From positions 11,455,141 through 11,519,140 of the forward strand of contig CM040763.1 of NCBI GenBank assembly GCA_022829145.1: a stretch of 64,000 nt of DNA, in the 5' to 3' direction. This DNA comes from Albula goreensis. Taxonomy: Eukaryota > Chordata > Actinopteri > Albuliformes > Albulidae. The notes under the pieces were generated by a model that was given only the letters and a program-made list of their open reading frames with translations, ran no database searches and was not told the DNA's origin. Below, one piece after another: positions 62,591-64,000 of the stretch. How positions within the stretch are numbered: position 1 is the stretch's first letter; each line of letters starts with the position of its first letter. The translations under genes and the position numbers were made by a program.

Positions 62591-64000
62591 ACTTCACTGC
62601 TCTTGAGAAATGGTCTACATAGAATGAAAAATAAATTAATAACTTAAACGAAGTAAAGAGCTTTCGGATGTGATTTGCAATAAAGCATACCTTAAAACTG
62701 GTGGCGTATACAATATAATGCTACATTTACACAAGATAAAATGTAAGAGGTGTTACACAAAGTTCATGTTAAAGGCACATCACTGAATGAGGTGATTGTG
62801 CATATAGAGTACATAATGAATCCTTTCATTACTTTGAATTCTTTTCATTACAGCAAGGAGAATATACAGAACAACAGTTTACCTTGAAAACAGAAAACAT
62901 TGAGGGCCCACACCACAAAGAAAAGACTACATCAATGATAAACGGCTTCTTTAATCATTATGGATTTCATTTGAATATCGTACAGGTCAGAATTGGCAAT
63001 ACCTCACGACATCACCCCAGATTTCAAGAAAAGTTAACTCTTTGAATGTGAAAGCGATACAGTTTTATGGCACACAGAGACAGGAGAGTGTATACACTTT
63101 TGAATTACGCATCAATTCAAACCAAACAAATTCTGCACACTTCACAGCAGCAAGTCCATCAATATTCAGTCATTCACAAATATCTGTCAGAAAATTATGC
63201 GTCGGAGCTATTTTTCACCTGAAGAGGACAATACTCTATCGCACTGATGTTGCCAAAATCAATAATACAACCACTAATTTAAAAATCAATTAAAAAAGCA
63301 ACCTCAGGGTTCCAATTGATATGGATGAGCAAGACGAGTCATGGCTGAAACCGTTGGCCATGTGTGAGGGAGTGCTGCACTCAACACCATCAAAGTCTCT
63401 GCTGTCAATAATCCACTTGTGTCGGAAATCTAGCCTCCCTGAGCCTCCAGCCAGAACATTAATTATTAACAGCGCAGCTCGGAAGTCTTATTTGCTGTTT
63501 TTCTAAAACTGGGTTCAGAGAATGAGGTAATGGGCATTTCTCTCAGGGTATGAGAAAACATGCACTTGTCTTAATGTTTTTTAAAAAGTCTGAAATATAA
63601 ATTCCACAGTTCATGTATACACAGTTGCAATTACTGGGAAATACCAAAGATATTTCTCATTCTTTGGGATCTCTTGTAACTTTATTACTCAGCTGTTGTT
63701 ACTAGTTTCCCAGCCTGAGTTAGTCTGCAATGAAAACTTTTAATCCGAGAGGAAGGTTTAAGTACTGCATACTTAATGTGTTCATACATATATCAAGACT
63801 TCTGCTGAAAGGAAACAAAGTTTCAGAATGGAAATAAAATATCCAGCCTGTCTAGTGCTGCTTATGCTGACACAATAACCAGGATGAGTGCTTTCCATCA
63901 GTCCTTATTAAATAGCTGAATAAATCTGTCATTAACTGACAATTAAAATCTAAACTACTGTTTATTTGTTTGTGTAAAATGTAAATGTATTTGTATTTGG
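62591..64000. other. Gene desert, right end
   Basis: AT-rich. A balanced segment at about 63320-63490 (GAGCCTCCAGCCAGAACATT, AATTATTAACAGCGCAGC) might be regulatory. No gene recognised to the window end. Confidence 0.45.

Overview
This window is vertebrate nuclear DNA, most likely from a ray-finned fish and probably a teleost. Evidence: multi-exon genes with GT-AG introns, AT-rich and gene-poor spacers, long CA/TG microsatellites, degraded hAT, Tc1-like, L1-like and L2-like transposon remains, and one short INK4-type gene of the fish form. The species cannot be named from the sequence.

Layout. (1) 1-5290, + strand: the 3' half of the RNA sensor gene rigi (RIG-I, DDX58). Ten exons can be read, from helicase motif III to the stop codon. 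They join in frame to 525 codons and encode helicase domain 2, the pincer and the zinc-binding C-terminal domain. The 5' half (CARDs and helicase domain 1) lies left of the window. (2) 5291-20589: non-coding spacer with two minisatellites (29 bp and 38 bp units), a CTCF-like site, one unexplained exon-like open segment (10413-10574), and a 406-bp non-autonomous hAT element. (3) 20590-22684, - strand: a complete two-exon INK4 gene (fish cdkn2a/b, 124 residues). Its only intron holds a perfect 15-bp hairpin. (4) 22685-64000: a gene desert of about 41 kb. I find no recognisable host protein exon there. It contains simple repeats, TE fragments, a 53-bp higher-order minisatellite, a small element with 20-bp inverted repeats, an orphan GC/CpG-rich patch near 59.1-59.3 kb, G-rich tracts, and several segments that look like conserved regulatory DNA, although conservation could not be tested.

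rigi and cdkn2a/b face each other tail to tail with no protein gene recognised between them. Both orthologues lie on human 9p21, so the window probably keeps part of an old linkage group, but MTAP and DMRTA1 are not seen here. The two genes do not form a pathway: one is innate antiviral sensing, the other G1 cell-cycle control. CTCF-like sites at 6462 (forward) and 23876 (reverse) are in convergent orientation around cdkn2a/b and could bound a chromatin loop; that is inference only.
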